The notes: generated by a model from the letters alone, not told the origin. A DNA stretch of 64,000 nucleotides from Limnanthes douglasii subsp. nivea (GCA_036936605.1 JAUPFV010000005.1:151777195-151841194); one strand, 5' to 3'; numbered from the stretch's first letter, positions 10,000 to 22,967 are shown. Translations and numbers: made by a program.

Positions 10000-11095
10000 A
10001 CTCAATTAGTAAAACATTTAGCCGCAAAATTTTGTTGTGTGTATATATATACATGTCTAATATTTATTGTTGACTTCATTAAATTTCTGCAACACATAGT
10101 GATTGGTTTAAGATATCATGGGGTTTTACTATTACTATGATTTCAAACAAAATCAAATTTCTGCAACACAAAATGATAATTTTAACATACCACGTGGCTT
10201 TATTTTAAATAAAATTAGAGTTTCAATATCTATATCTACCAATTTATAATCATTTAAAAAAAAGATAAGTCCATGTAAGTGTGCCATAGCTTCAACAACA
10301 AGAGGAGATTTTTTGCTATACAATCTACTAGTTGAGTCCAACAATTCTCATTTGTTGTTACGAATTATTATTCCTCAATTTAATTCACCATTTGGAAAAC
10401 ATGATCCCTTATAATTTAATTTAAGTCTGTTGCTTGAAGGAATGTTCTATTTGACAATTGTAACATTCTTAGAATTGGAGGTGTGATTGAAAGAACCAAG
10501 GTCATTGGTTATTTTAAGATCACAAGACCAATGTTTTTTTGTGATTAAAGTGGAGCAGTCTAGTTTGGATATGATATACAATACTTTCTTTGTTATTTTA
10601 TTGGTAGAAATGATTTTGTTATTGAATTTTGAATTGTTTCTAGCCGACCAAATAGCCCAACAGATTATTGGTGAGATAATGGTTTTTATATGTATAGTTT
10701 TATTAATTGACATGAACCAACAAATAATTATGTGCTTAAATTTCATATGATTACCAATTAATATACCAAAATGATATGCGAGGTATTTCCATACTATCCA
10801 AGTTGTATTACAGGAGACACAGAGATGGTTAATTGATTCAATATTGTTACAATTTTGACATTAGAAGTGAGATTAATTTTATTTTAAATTTGTAGAACAG
10901 TGTCTACATATATTAGGCCTTTAAGTAATCTCCAAAGAGTGAATGAACACTTCTTTGGAGTTATTTTATTCCATAATTTCTTAAATAATATTGATTTTGA
11001 CTCTTTGTCTCTAATATTATCCCAAGTATCTTTAAAAGAGATTCCACCATCAGTGGAGGCCTTCCAAAGTATAGTGTCTTCTTTGTTTTTGTTAA
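10000..11095 (-). pseudogene. LINE-B zf-RVT and RNase H relic
   Basis: zf-RVT shows WNKITPKKCSFTLWRLL, then CQNCNNIESINHLCVSC with the zinc ligands. The 10746-10447 frame has IICWAIWSARNNSKFN, the usual link to the RVT_3 RNase H domain. The 10344-10153 frame contains VVEAMAHLHGLIF, equivalent to the AEAxALxxGL block with the catalytic Glu. Frames are broken. Confidence 0.75.
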
Positions 11096-11399
11096 GTTAA
11101 ATTTGAGTATTCTGTCTATATCAGATTGAAGGACTTTATCTAGAAGTTTGGCAAGATTTTAAGAACTGTTTTGCCAAAATTTAGTGATCTTTTCAGCTAT
11201 ATACCTATTGTTATTTTATGCGTTTGAAAGAATGATTAATGGATGAGCGTGGCTCCAACCATCTAACCAAAATTTAACATATGCAATTTTAATAGTATGA
11301 TTCCTCTTTCGTTTTTTCCTTATAACTATCTTGAGTGAGTTCATGTGTACTAATAATATTTTCGTAAATGTTCATATTTTTCATAAAGCCCCCAGATCC

Positions 11400-12160
11400 T
11401 CTGAGATTAGTTTAGGGAGTAAGTTGGAAAACCTTTGGTTAATAATGTTGGATAATATTCTATTGAATACCGTATAGAGGCTAATATGACTAAATTCTTA
11501 TAAAGTTTTAAGGAAATCCGTTTTAGGTAAAAGTAAGCTGCATAAATGCCATTTGGAGCAGTGTTCCCATAAAAGTAAGTTATGATAGCATTACACAGGT
11601 TTTTGTGTATAATTGGCCAACATAATTGATGGAAGTTTAAGTTGAATCTATCAACTCTAACAACAATATTTGGATTAATGAAGTTTATTATATTCAAGAT
11701 TTCATCCACACTGGGTGTGACAAGAAGGATTTGGTTGTCTTGGGCAGAAATAATCTAAGGTGTGATATCATGTAAATTTTCAATGTTAGAGTACCTAGAT
11801 TGGCAAGACATGAGAGATTTGAAGTGCTCAACAACAGAGCTTCCAAGTAAGGATTGATCTTCAATCCATGAACCATCAATCCTTATACCATGGATTCTAT
11901 TTTTATATTGTTTTTAACATAATTATGGAAATATTTTGTATTACCATTACTATTTTAAAACCAATTGGAAGTACTCTTTTGTTCCCATAATACTTCTTCC
12001 GTGGCTAATAGGTTAAGTTGAGTAGCTCTAACTTTGGATGGTTTTATTTTGTCATATAAATATTTAGATTCTTCATAACAAGATTCAACATATTGAACAT
12101 CTTCTTCACCTTTGGCAATAATATAAAAGAAATTGCCAAAAATTCTCCATTCCATATTTT
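11400..12160 (-). pseudogene. LINE-B reverse transcriptase N-terminal relic
   Basis: A frame at 12155-11955 carries an EVFGN-like segment and the LLAxEEVLWEQKS(R)xxW motif that precedes LINE reverse transcriptase. Next, 11709-11407 contains ...NLNFHQLCWPIIHKNL, equivalent to the FYQxCWDIIKxDL block of motif 1. Motifs carrying the catalytic aspartates are absent. Confidence 0.75.
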
Positions 12161-12359
12161 TAATCTTTTTTTAATCTTTTATTGCTTAGATAAAAAACAG
12201 TGAGAGGATGGCCAAATATATTCTCTTGCCATGTGGTTTGTTTTGATAAAGTCAGAGTAGAGAGTCCACATATTGTGCAATTTGAAAGTTCGTTTAGGCT
12301 TATTAATAAGAGTTGACATTGAAATACATAAGGGTGAATGATCTGAGTCACTTCTAGCC

Positions 12360-12800
12360 AGATGCTTGACTTTTATAATATAAAAAACTTATCTCCAAAC
12401 AGTATCATATAATGCACTGTAAAGACGTTTCCACTTGTTATTATTGGACCATGTAAACTTGGAACCATAGAATCATGAATCCTATAATTTACAGTCCATG
12501 ATCATACTATTGAACTCATCAATTCTTCTTAAACATAGTGAGGAACAATCTAATTATTCAGAAGCATTAGTTATTATATTAAAATATCCAGCAACTAACC
12601 ATTCATGGTTTGTTGTAGAGATTTCTCTTAATTTATCCCATAGATACTATTTTAGAATTCTTAAACATTTAGCGTAGATGATGGTGACTAAGAACTCTTT
12701 GTTCAAAGACGAATGACTTACAATCATATGGATTAATTGGTCGTGGTTAATGAGGATATTAACATGGAAATACTCTTTCTATAAGATCCAATTTTTGTTT
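12360..12800 (-). pseudogene. LINE-B endonuclease relic
   Basis: On the minus strand, WLVAGYFNIITNASE matches the conserved GDFN segment (Asp replaced by Tyr) of the L1-type apurinic-like endonuclease. KFTWSNN and the terminal SDHSP motif follow in the right order and spacing. Stops interrupt the frame. In intact LINEs this domain nicks target DNA. Confidence 0.8.
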
Positions 12801-12829
12801 TTATAAGTAGACAGCTTCATTCGCACTTG

Positions 12830-14146
12830 ATTGTACTGGATGACCTCGACTTCTTTAGCTTTATTAGATGCACAGAGCTCTTCCATTTGCATGGGTTCTT
12901 GATCCTTGGAGCGTCTTTTGACTCCACTTTAACATTCTATTTCTCTTCTCTCCTCGCGCTTGGAAGAACGGTCCTCATAGTTTGCACGACTAGTGTCGAG
13001 TCCTGATAGAGGGTTTGCGTGGCTTGTCCCCTAAAATTTAGTCTTTAATACATTCATTGCATCATTTAGTTCGGCGATAGTAGCATGCATAGCTTGTTCT
13101 CTAGCGTCGCGTTCATAGGCCATCCTATGTTGCGCTTGTTGTAGGTGTTGAAGTTGCTGCTCAAGTTGCTGGATTCCTGTAAAATAGGATCCACTATATT
13201 TTCCGGTTCAAGTGGCGCAAAATTTGGTCCGATCGCGGCTGCTAACTGTCCCACTTTGGGTGCTACTTCAATCACTGTTGCCGCCGCCACACCGTTGTTG
13301 GTGACTGCTGCAGGGGATAACTAATCTTGTCCCACCAGAGGCTTCGTCGCTGCTCTCTGTCGATCTATCATTTCACCTGGTTCCTGAACATCCTTTTCAA
13401 CCCCTGACCTTGTTAGTCTTGTGGTTAGATAGTCCTAGTTTTAGATGGTAGGCTAGATCTCAGAATGCCCCAATTTGTTATAGGAAAAATATAACAAAGA
13501 TTGTAACAACTAATTTTTTTATTTATCAGAGGGAAAAAACTACAATTCATTGGATCTTATTGCCTATTTATACCTCCTTTTGGTGACATTGTTATTTATG
13601 ATAGAAGATAATTGATTACGTATATTGACAATTATGATAGGAGCTAATTTTGAGGTAATTACTTCAGTCTTCGTGTGTTAAGTCAGTTGACTAGTTTGTT
13701 CAACGTGCTTATAATAGTTTCCTTAGTTATCTGTCTCTAGAAGTGGGCCTAGTTGGTCTTATCTGCTATGCTCATCCAAGTTTCTCATTCTTTATCTCCC
13801 TGCTCGACAAAGGTCGTATCATTCATTCGTGGTTGACTCCTTCTAGGTTTTCCCAGCGAAGAATTTGTTTAGTCGAGTTCCACTTTATAACTCGAACTAC
13901 CATTATCTAGTTATGCCCTCGGTTACTTTTCTAACTCTTTCTTGCTTCTTGGTTGGCCCTTGACAATATAGCTATTCTCTATATTGTTTCTTCATTGGGT
14001 GTTGGTGACGTAGTACTTGCCTTTTTGTCATGCGTAGCCTTGGTTTATCGTATGCTTATATATTCACCAGCTCGGTTTGGATTTATTCATATATTCTTAC
14101 CATTCCCCTATGCTCGGATGTATTAGGTGATGAGAATTCCCTCATC
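12830..14146 (-). mobile_element. Gypsy-type LTR plus gag N-terminal fragment
   Basis: Reading leftward, an LTR-like block (14146 to 13479) starts TGATGAGGG and ends TATAACA. It is followed by a leader and a gag-like start: MIDRQRAATKPLVGQD near 13370, and a Gln-rich coiled segment near 13180-13050 (QQLEQQLQHLQQAQH). The right terminus GTGATGAGAATTCCCTCATCAC is itself a near palindrome. The element is cut off at about 12830, against LINE-B. The primer site is not clearly recognisable and no partner LTR was found, so class and limits are tentative. Confidence 0.5.
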
Positions 14147-14159
14147 ACTCATAAGAATA

Positions 14160-16385
14160 TGTTAAAGAGTTTTCTAATTCTATTAATAACATTTTTGGGT
14201 GATGTACAACATTATATATAATATGGAGGTTAGGTCATTAGTACTGATTGTATCAGTACTAATGTTTCACAAAAGGAATGATATTTAGAATCCCACTCAT
14301 GGGTTTTTAATCTAATTTTGTTGGTGAGGTCATCCTATTTGCAAACCTTATTACTAATATTTATAAATATGCCTAAGTATTTTATAGGCTAGGCTTTGTA
14401 TTTAAAACCAATAGTCTCTTCAAGTGACTTAATTATTTGGGAACTAAGCTAAGTCGAAGTTATTATACTAGATTCTCATTATTTATAGTTTTACCTAAGA
14501 TGTCTTGATATAGTTAGAATAAGGTTTTTAGCCTATTGATGTTATTCTTAGAGTTATTTACAAAGATTACAAAGTCGTCTACAAAGGCAAGACAATTGAT
14601 GTTTAATTTCATTTCATGATAACTATTGAAAATATTGTTGATACATCTGATGAGGTATTCTTTAACAATAATAAAGAGGCTTGGGGAAATGGCACCCCAT
14701 GCCTAATACCATTAAGACAATTGAAATAGCCTTGAATATCACCTTTAATCATAATAGAGAATAATACAGAGTTAATACAATTATTGATGAGATTTATAAA
14801 GTTGGTATGAAAGTAAAATACTTTCATAACATCTAATATAAAGTTGTGCGATATATTCGAAGGCTTTTGTCATATGAATCTTTAATACAATGTTACGATC
14901 CTTATATATCTTGTTAAAATCATCAAAATTTCTTGAAATAAGAAGATTTGTTCATGGATATTTCTTGCATGAACAAATCCTCTTTTTTATAGATTATCTT
15001 TAAAAGAACTAAAGACAGTCTATAATTTATGATTTTATAAACAATCTTATTGAAAACAGTGCAAATACCTATACTTATGGGTTATAGTCTTTCCACTGTT
15101 TAGGGTTTTTCAGTTTTAGGAATGAAACATATAAAGGTTGAAAATATACCATTTGGTCTATATTTTCCATTGAAATACTCTATAATTGCTAAACAAAGGT
15201 CATTATTTGTTATATTCCAACAAGATTTGTCGAATGTTACATTGAATCCATATGGACCAAAAACACTGTTAGTTTTAAGAATTTTTTACAGATTTTTGAA
15301 TTTACTTTATAGTTGGGGTAGCCAATAGATAACTATTATCAGATTCAGTGATTAAAGTAGGAATGATATCTATTGGGTCTTCATAAAGCTTAACATCATT
15401 GTTATTTTCTAAAAGTTTTTTAAAGTAATTTGCAGCCAATTTACTCATCTTATTATGATATTAAATACAGTTACTCTCGTGCATAATCCCATTAATTATG
15501 TATTTTTTTTATTTTTTTAAAGTTATGGATAAGAGATGTACTTTTATCACTTTACTCGAACCAATTTAGATAAATCTTCTTCTTCTACTATGCTTATTCA
15601 TTAGCTTTGGCAACAACACTAACGATGTTTCCAAAAGTATCATGATTCCAAGAGTTAAGCTTCACTTTAATTTTTTTAAATATGTGCCAAAAGATATGTA
15701 AACGAGGGCCATGAATATGGGTATTCCATGAGTCCTCAATTGTTTGGTTAAAATCAAGATGGTGGTTTCACATGTTTAGGAATTTAAAATATTATTAGGT
15801 CTTATATTGTTACTGGTGGTATGAGAAGGAAATATTGGGAAGCATAAGATAAATTAGACAAATATAGGAGTTAATTTGGTTTGATAAAATATTGTGTAAG
15901 AAACGCAACAAATATGTAATATTGAGGATGCTTTGTACAATAACTAATAATTATGGTTAAAGTTAGGGAAGTAATAGAGTGTGAAATGTCCATAAAAATG
16001 GGGTAAACATGCAAATTATGGACCCACCACTTGTACTATATAATGCTACACCCCTTTTTTAGAAATGGGTAATCATTAATCAATAATTTCCTTATTATTC
16101 TATTTGTCTCATTCTCTCTCTCAACGTTTCCCATTTCTCTCTCTAGATATCCTCTTATGAATTTTACTAAGACATTACACCCATCTAAAAAATCTTTGGA
16201 ACTATCAAATGGATAAAGTTATAAAAATTGGGGCATGGTCAGAGCATGATTCAGATAAATACTTGACTTGAATATATTCAAAGTAATTTCTCATTTGAGC
16301 ATTAATTAGAAATCGATCTAATCTTTTCCAGTTTCTATTATTGTTCCAGGTAAATGGCGACCCAATAATTCCAATATTATGTTGT
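14160..16385 (-). mobile_element. LINE-A: decayed L1-type LINE retaining the reverse transcriptase palm
   Basis: Domains in minus-strand order: endonuclease C-terminus (16385-16195) with GSPFTWNNNRNWKRLDRF and SDHAP; reverse transcriptase start (15480-15000) with VFGPYGFNVTFDKSCWNI and ICFIPKTE; palm (14830-14530) with RHGVPFP (usually RQGDPLSP) and FVDDFVIF, the catalytic pair; C-terminal thumb (14400-14200) with LIQSVL. Each block sits in a different frame. About 15500-16190 has no recognised LINE coding and may hold other insertions. The 3' third is missing; the gypsy fragment at 12830-14146 starts there. Confidence 0.8.
14530..15480 (-). pseudogene. LINE-A reverse transcriptase relic
   Basis: The best-preserved frame is 14827-14609, which contains FHTNFINLINNCINSVLFSI, equivalent to the LINE block before the RQGDPLSP turn. 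A frameshift then leads to AISPSLFIIVKEYLIRCI and the catalytic FVDD motif near 14570. This is typical L1-clade plant reverse transcriptase; it cannot be expressed in this state. Confidence 0.82.
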
Positions 16386-17635
16386 TAGAGTCATCAAAAC
16401 ATCTTAAACACCATGTTGAACAAGACAATTGTTCAGTTGAAGTAGTTATATAAACCTAACTCCAGATCTCTTCAGGCTTATCCTCTCCCTTTCTATTCTG
16501 TCTATCTCTTCTGCCACAATCACTGTAACTAAATTCACACATTATCACTGTATCGATTTATATACTACTAGTATCATGTATACATACATAAATTTATTGT
16601 ATTTATATCATTCACCAAAACACAAACAAATTTAAAACCAAACACCAAAAACAACAAACACAAGCGAATCTAAAACCAAACACCAAAACAACAAACACAA
16701 ACGAATTTCACGCTAAAGTTAACCATATGCGTCTATGTGTGGATTAACATTATATCTATTAGATACAAATCTCAAGATAACCCGTTTTTATTTGCTCTTC
16801 AATTATCTTCTTCGCTGAATTTGATTTAGATACTTTCTTCCGATCTTGGATTTCGAATATGATCCTTACACTTAGGTATTTTTTTTATAATACTAAGATG
16901 TTATTCTAATCGATTAGTATCTTATTTAGATCGAAGATCTATTTCTAGCTTATATCAAATCCACAATGTGATAGTATTGTAGATTTCGTTTTTTTTTTGG
17001 ATTTTTTACAAAATTCTGGAAATGCAGAATTGTTCGAGGAATGTCGGTTTAGTTTCAGAGTTGTTTTAAGTCCGTAACATGTCTACACCACAAAGTTGGT
17101 CATCGAAGCTACAACCGAGGCATAAATAATGTGGTGCAATGAATAATGCTGGTGATGGAGAAAGCAAAGAGGCAGAAGTTTAAGGTCTTGAATCAATACA
17201 GTGATAATGTATCAATTTAGTTAATCAGGGCTTTATAGATGGGTAATTTGGGTGGTAGTAATGAGTATTCGGGTTTGGGTAAGTTACGTTGGGTTTATTA
17301 TTAAAATCCGGGTCCAGCCAAAGGCAAAAAAGTAGGTAGATGGTAAGTGGTAAAAAGTAAAAACACATAAATGGACTGGTGACTGGGCTGAGGGATGGGC
17401 ATAATCGGGCAAAAATCTGTAGAACTAATAGTGACACAAAACTTGGGATTTTAGAGTGCCACGTGTCAGATTTTCACGGCTCACATGTGCAGAGGGACTG
17501 ATCTTGCAAATTTCTGAAACATCAAGGATGGATAAAAGACAAAAATAGAGATCAGGGACTAGTGTGATACACGAACCAAACATGAGGGACTAATGGTGAT
17601 TTTTATCCTTATTTGATGCTAAAATATTTTGATAC
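16386..17635. other. Unassigned stretch left of Copia-1
   Basis: 16385-16531 begins TGTTAGAGTC, has a TATATAAACC box and ends near ACAATCA, so it could be a small solo LTR, but no primer site or target duplication supports it. 16620-16710 has repeated ACCAAACACCAAAA(A)CAACAAACAC. 17460-17610 contains 'GGGACTAATGGTGATTTTTATCC'-type words often seen at DNA transposon ends, written here only as an impression. No gene is recognised. Confidence 0.35.
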
Positions 17636-18369
17636 GAGGTCTGATTGAAGACTTAATGAAACAATATGTTTTGAAAACATTAAAACCCTATTAACATTTG
17701 TTGAGTGTTGGGCTTTATTCTGTCTCACAACCGAATTCAAAGATAAAATAAAAATAAATATTTTATACAAATCATGTAATAAATTTTAGTTATTATTTTA
17801 CATATGTTTATGTAACCATCTTTGTAAAAAATACTTAGTAATATATAAAAGGACAAGCTAAATATAAAACATTACAAAAAAAATATTTTTAAGCTGAATT
17901 CTGAACATGTTAGATGTATTTTTTTTGTTTCCATAGTTGAATCCTCTAATATCAACTTCAGATCAGTAGACACTGAAAGGATGTTTATTGAATTTCTTTT
18001 AAACTACAAAATTGTGTAAAACAACGAAATGAATATCTTCAATAATATAAAACTAAACAAACGTAATTAACTTTGTGGAAAAGATGGTTCTCTCAATCAT
18101 CTGAGGAAATAAAATGATATATTTCATAATTGGAGATAAACCATCTCATCCAATATCTACCACTGATATAAATGACGATACAATTAAATAAAATCTAGAA
18201 TATGAGAATTAGACTGTTATAAGGCAACTTTAATTAGGATGATTGTGTAGCACCATGAGTCCAAAATTGTTCTACAACTGATTCAGGAAGAGATCTAAAA
18301 AAGGTTGTAGGATTCAACCGTAAGCTATTTGGATCACAAACCAGGTTTAGATCACCTACTTCAAATAAT

Positions 18370-18930
18370 AAGAAAATGCACGCAAACAATTGAAGATTAT
18401 ATACATAAAATAAAATAATAGTTGGAAACTCACTCTAGGTGGTTGTTCTTTTTCCATATATCCAAATTACACAAACTATTACTGGTCTATACTCTGAGTA
18501 TACACCCAATATGTTTAGTCTAGCTGATAAAGAAATACTTAACTGGATATACCTACAAACCTCAGTATTGACATATGAAAGAAAGCTAAAACAACTTAAT
18601 AGCCTACAGAGTGCAACAACTAACCAAAGTACATCATCATTATGCTGCAAGCAAACTAAAAAACTAATCTCAAAACAATAACGACTATAGAGTTCAGAAT
18701 AATAATTACTACATATGTCAAGGAAGAGGATATTAAGGTCAAAGCAACAACTTTAGAGGTCATAACAAATATAGTAGAAAAAGGTTTTAGAGGTGACGAA
18801 TGAGTAAGATTTGCACCCTCTAAACCCACCGACCAGATATGTGGAAGATATTGACAAACATGTGTTGTGTGTTATTTTACAGATGACCGTACCTACATAG
18901 GGTGTACACTAAATAATCATCTAAGAAGTG
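18370..18930 (+). pseudogene. Copia-1 gag relic
   Basis: The frame at 18439-18681 includes ITGLYSEYTPNMFSLAD and YERKLKQLNSLQS, equivalent to the GLGPEYD and FExRLEQL segments of copia gag (UBN2/DUF4219 type). Downstream, RGRGY and a degraded zinc knuckle (DQICGRYxQTCVVCYF) appear in other frames. The N-terminal half is not found. Confidence 0.75.
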
Positions 18931-19179
18931 AAACAGAAACAGGAGCATAAATAGACACACAAGAAAAGGGAAGTGAACCCTTATGTATGCAAACAGTAGT
19001 GCCAGTTACCATGTTACTCAAACTCCTAGTCTCATGAGCCGAAAATGTTGTTACAGTGTTAAGAGATCACGTTGTAGGTAGTGGTGAAAAACTGTCTATA
19101 CTATATACAGAACACTCTAAACTTGCTACTTAGACAAACAAATTCATTACAAACATATACTTCTCGTTCCTAAAATAAA

Positions 19180-20110
19180 CAAAAACATGTTATTTATTTA
19201 TAATCTCACTTCAAATAATCCAATGTATATTGAATTTTATGACTATGGTTGTTTTGATATGGAGAAGAAAACATGGAAGGTGATGTGCAAAGAAAACTTT
19301 AGGAATTGTCACTACAAGATTGAAGAACTAACTAGTTCACTACTATCAAAATGTGAGTCATTGAATTCTCTTTCAAAAGTTTTAATGTTGAATCTACACT
19401 TAATCGAGATTAGTCCAATCGAGATTAGTCCAAACTAATTTTCTAAAAAAAGGATTATCTAAAGAAATTGGTCATCCTTATAAATTTTTTTTATCGATTA
19501 TCCAAAGAAATTTAATGTTTATACTATCTTAAGCAATAAAATTAATTTTTTTGCTGCATGTCAATTTGGCAAGTCACATTCCCTATCTTACTCTAATTCC
19601 AGTTCATACTCTACTAATGTACAAGACCTCTCCTTCTCATATTAAGTCTCAATCTAAATTTAGGTACTATATTCACTTAAGATAAATTTAGCAGATATAC
19701 ATGTATATTTATTAAAAAAGAAGCGTGAAACACTCAATGAATCCATTTATTTCACAATCTTGTTGAAAATCAGTTTGAAAAAAAACTTAAGGTCTTGTAA
19801 ATATATTAGCGTGGTGAGTATGGGTATATGTCTAAATCACTAAACAATCATGTATACATTTCATATCCCCGTGTCCATACACCTCTGCCCAAAATGTAAA
19901 GGAAAAATTAAAACATTGTTGAAAGGGTTTAACCCTTCTAGCACAAGCTAAATTACCGTATAAATACTAGACTGAATTATTTTGTACAACTACATTTCTG
20001 ATCACCAAACTTCCTACTGTTATTCTAAAAAACCTCACATCTTATGAGAAACTTTATAACAAGCACCCAACTATTTGGCCTTAAAGACCTTTGCATGTGC
20101 TCATTTTCTG
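19180..20110 (+). pseudogene. Copia-1 pre-integrase and integrase relic
   Basis: At 19187-19438 the frame has YIEFYDYGCFDMEKKTWKVM, a typical segment just before the copia pre-integrase domain. ACQFGKSHSLSYSNSSS follows near 19557. About 19920-20070 contains LLAQAKLPYKY and TFLITKLPTVIL, equivalent to the C-terminal end of the integrase core (HASLPxxFW...TAxxLINRLPT). The part holding most of the DDE catalytic residues is missing or unreadable. Confidence 0.75.
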
Positions 20111-20329
20111 TACTTAAGATTCTATCAATCACACAAGTCTCAATTTCATTCGACTAAGTGTGTATATCATATCGCTACTCAAAATATCAGTAGTACTCTA
20201 ACAACGACCCTAATCACTGAACACCTTATATAAACCAAAACAAAGAATGGAATTTCCAAAGCTAAGTATATAGATATAATTTTCACCACCACTACCTTAG
20301 TTAAGTCTCAAGAACCTATAAATTTTTTC

Positions 20330-20915
20330 AGAGGTTGGATGTGAACCTAAGTGGGTTAAATTTATGCAAGAGGAATGTACAACAAAATAAAATTTTGACT
20401 CTTATAACCTGAGAACTTAACATTAATATTGTTGGTTGTAAAGAGGTCTATAAGATAAATTACAGTAAATGTGGGACTATCCAGCTTTACAAAGCCAAGT
20501 TTAATACAAAAGGCTTTCTTTAGACCCCTGATGTTGATTTTTCAAAGACTTTTAGCTCTATGATTAAAGATCCCAATATAAGGATGGTTTTCACTTTTTT
20601 TGTAGCTAAATGATGGAATGTTACACATATAGATATAAAAAAATGCCTTTCTAAATAGATTCCTCACTTAACATGTATATATGAAACAAAGTGAGGGTTT
20701 TGTGCAACATAAAAAGCCTTCATACATGCGTAATTTAAACAAAGTCGTATACGGTTTCAAACAAGAACCAAGAGCCTGCTATGACAGACTCATGCACCTC
20801 CAATTACAACGATACTTTCACAACTCTAAGGTTGACTCATCGTTCTTCTAGAGAAGTAAGTCTATGTATCTACTTGTTTTGGTTTACGTAGTAGCATAAT
20901 TGTCACATGGATCTA
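20330..20915 (+). pseudogene. Copia-1 reverse transcriptase, N-terminal part
   Basis: Recognisable blocks are EPKWVKFMQEE, CKEVYKINYSKCGTIQLYKAKF, DVDFSKTFSSMIKDPNIRMV and VVYGFKQEPRACYDRL (YGLKQAPRAWYDRL in most copia elements). The catalytic YVDD position reads YVVA near 20880. The frame is then interrupted at 20915/20916 by the LTR of Copia-2 and resumes at 28729. Confidence 0.82.
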
Positions 20916-21893
20916 TGATACTTGTACAAGATATATTCGATCAATTCAGCTCTCAAACTGATTATTCCAAGAACTACGTCGCTGAAAGATATCAATTCTA
21001 TTGAAAAATAAAACAAATCAATAACATAGTAAGATAAAATAGAGCACGTATATTTATAGTGGTTTGGAAACTTCCTTACATTCACTATGAGTTACAGCAA
21101 ATTTTATTCATATGGCTGTTCAACAGTAACAAAATTATACAAGATAAAAATAATGAAGGAGGATAGTATTTATAGAAACTCAAAATATCAGAGCTCACAC
21201 TCAATACTCTTCCAAGATTATAATATTATCTACTAAGTATTTTATCTCTTAATCTCTATTACACACTCCACTAAATTCTCGTTAGCTTATTCAAAGTAAA
21301 AAAAAAATACTACATGATTGGTGCCAATATATACTCATCAAAATGTGACAAAATCCTCAACAAAAATAACAATTTTTTCCATTTCAAAGAGTAACTGATT
21401 TTGGCATAACAGAAGATCGATCTGACCACTCTAACTGACACTTTATACAACCAGTCACACTTATTAGCTCAGGTCCAAACTATTTACCTTTTAGCTAGTG
21501 TAAATTTTACCTCATCCATAGCATTTCAGTCCAAACCAGCATTTGCATTGTCTAAAGGGCCCTGACTCATGACCTCTCTCGAATTTATTAATGTCTTCTC
21601 AACTGTAGCAGCCAATATTTTTTTAAGGCATTTTAGCAGATAGAACTGCTCTTTGACCAATAGATTCCTAGCTGAAGTAGTCAATACCTCAGATGATAAC
21701 ATTATGATATAAATAGTTTCTCGGCTTTTACAAAGGTTTATAGGCTGACATAACCAATAACTTAAACAAAGAAACTAATTCCTCGAAAATCTTAGGCCTA
21801 TACAGTTGATACGTCGATGAGTCCTATGCATACTCACCCGATGTATTCAATAAGTTGTGTTTTGCTCAACCAAAATAAAACCATACTTTCACA
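20916..21893 (-). repeat. Copia-2 3' LTR
   Basis: It aligns with 27697-28728 at both ends and through shared blocks such as CTACTAAGTATTTT, GAGCTCACA(T/C)TC and CTCAACYAA. The last bases on the plus strand are CCATACTTTCACA. Confidence 0.85.
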
Positions 21894-21999
21894 ATTATCC
21901 ATGTTGGTTTTGACTTCTCAAAAGATAAATACAATTGTGCCTCTTCATGTCCCTTATAAGGTCCTTCGATGCTTCATATATGAATCAAGTACATAAAAT

Positions 22000-22504
22000 T
22001 CTTGAACTTGTTTATTGTTACTGGTTTAATAAACATATCTGATGGTTTATCATCCGTCTGAACCTATTCAAGCATAATATCTTTATTCTCAAGAATATTT
22101 TCTACAAAATGGAGTTTAACATCAATATGATTAGTCTGTTCATTAAATACTTGATTCTTTGAAAATTATATTGCACTCTCATTATCAAAGTGCACCATTA
22201 AAATTTCATGGTGCACCCCAAGCTCCCTCCATTTTTACTTCAACCATATACCTTTCTTTATTGATTCATTAACAACAATACATTCAAATTTAATGAACGA
22301 AAATGATACTATGATCCGTAAATTAACTTTCCAACTTACATCACTCTTGAGTATCACAAACACATATCGAGCCAAATATTTCATAGTATCTACACAACCA
22401 GTATAATTAGAATCAACAAAACCCTCAGCACATTCCGGCCCTAAACCAGCCTCTTTATACATCAATCCCAGACTAGTAGTTCCTTGATGTACCTTAGATA
22501 CCAC
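22000..22504 (-). pseudogene. Copia-2 RNase H relic
   Basis: The frame 22504-22235 contains FVDSNYTGCVDTMKYLARYVF and SWKVNLR, matching the copia RNase H start (FVDSDYAGDLDxRKSLTGYVF). Downstream in the next frame come VHFDNESAI, FSKNQVFNEQTNHIDVKLHFV and DMFIKPV, the usual C-terminal blocks. One aspartate of the first block is replaced by Asn. The domain normally removes RNA from the RNA-DNA hybrid. Confidence 0.85.
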
Positions 22505-22559
22505 TTAATACTTTGCCAACATTTCTAGGAGGTATTTGACATGAATCTGTTCACCAAAC

Positions 22560-22962
22560 TTGAAGTATAAACCAAATTAGGCCTCTTATAGATCACGACA
22601 TACTTTATACTTTCTATAATATTGGAAGTGGTAGCTTCCACATTTGACATCTATATGCTTTCGATATCAACCTTTAAAGATGTTAGTTTAAAATGTTGAA
22701 TAATAGGACAATTGACTGGTTTTGTCTATGTTATAACAAACCTGTCAAACACCTTCCTCAAATAACCTTCATGTGGTACAAACAAGGTTCCATTTTGTCT
22801 ACCCCTAGTTATCTCGATCCCAAGAATTTTCATGGCTGAACCCATGTCCTTATTCTCAAGCCTTATACCCAACATTACTTTGAGAGACTTAATTTTATCT
22901 TATCTTGGCTAGAAATCAATATATTATCTACATAATATATATATATATATATATTTATTGGC
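22560..22962 (-). pseudogene. Copia-2 reverse transcriptase, C-terminal part
   Basis: Minus-strand reading gives YVDNILISSQDKIKLSL, where the catalytic YVDD has become YVDN. Next comes MGSAMKILGIEITRGRQNG and YLRKVFDRF, the normal following blocks. An (AT)n microsatellite at 22936-22954 adds alternating Ile-Tyr codons just before YVDN. Confidence 0.82.
22936..22954. repeat. (AT)n microsatellite inside Copia-2 reverse transcriptase
   Basis: About ten AT units precede the catalytic YVDN codons on the minus strand. It probably expanded after the element became inactive. Confidence 0.85.
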
Positions 22963-22967
22963 AGAAC

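Larger units (their letters stand above)
10000..12800 (-). mobile_element. LINE-B: decayed L1-type LINE with reverse transcriptase core deleted
   Basis: Reading leftward the domains follow LINE ORF2 order: endonuclease (about 12800-12360), the linker after endonuclease (12350-11950), the start of reverse transcriptase (11900-11330), then zf-RVT (11090-10700) and RNase H (10450-10000). Between the motif FNRILSNIINQRFSNLLP and WLDGW (about 11330-11220) the reverse transcriptase palm, including the catalytic FADD-type motif, is missing. The coding sequence has many stops and shifts. LINE-A to the right keeps the palm that this copy lost. Confidence 0.8.

Noticed and set aside
16385..16531. Possible solo copia LTR starting TGTTAGAGTC with a TATA box
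   Set aside because: No primer site, purine tract, partner or target duplication; kept only as a remark in the intergenic entry.
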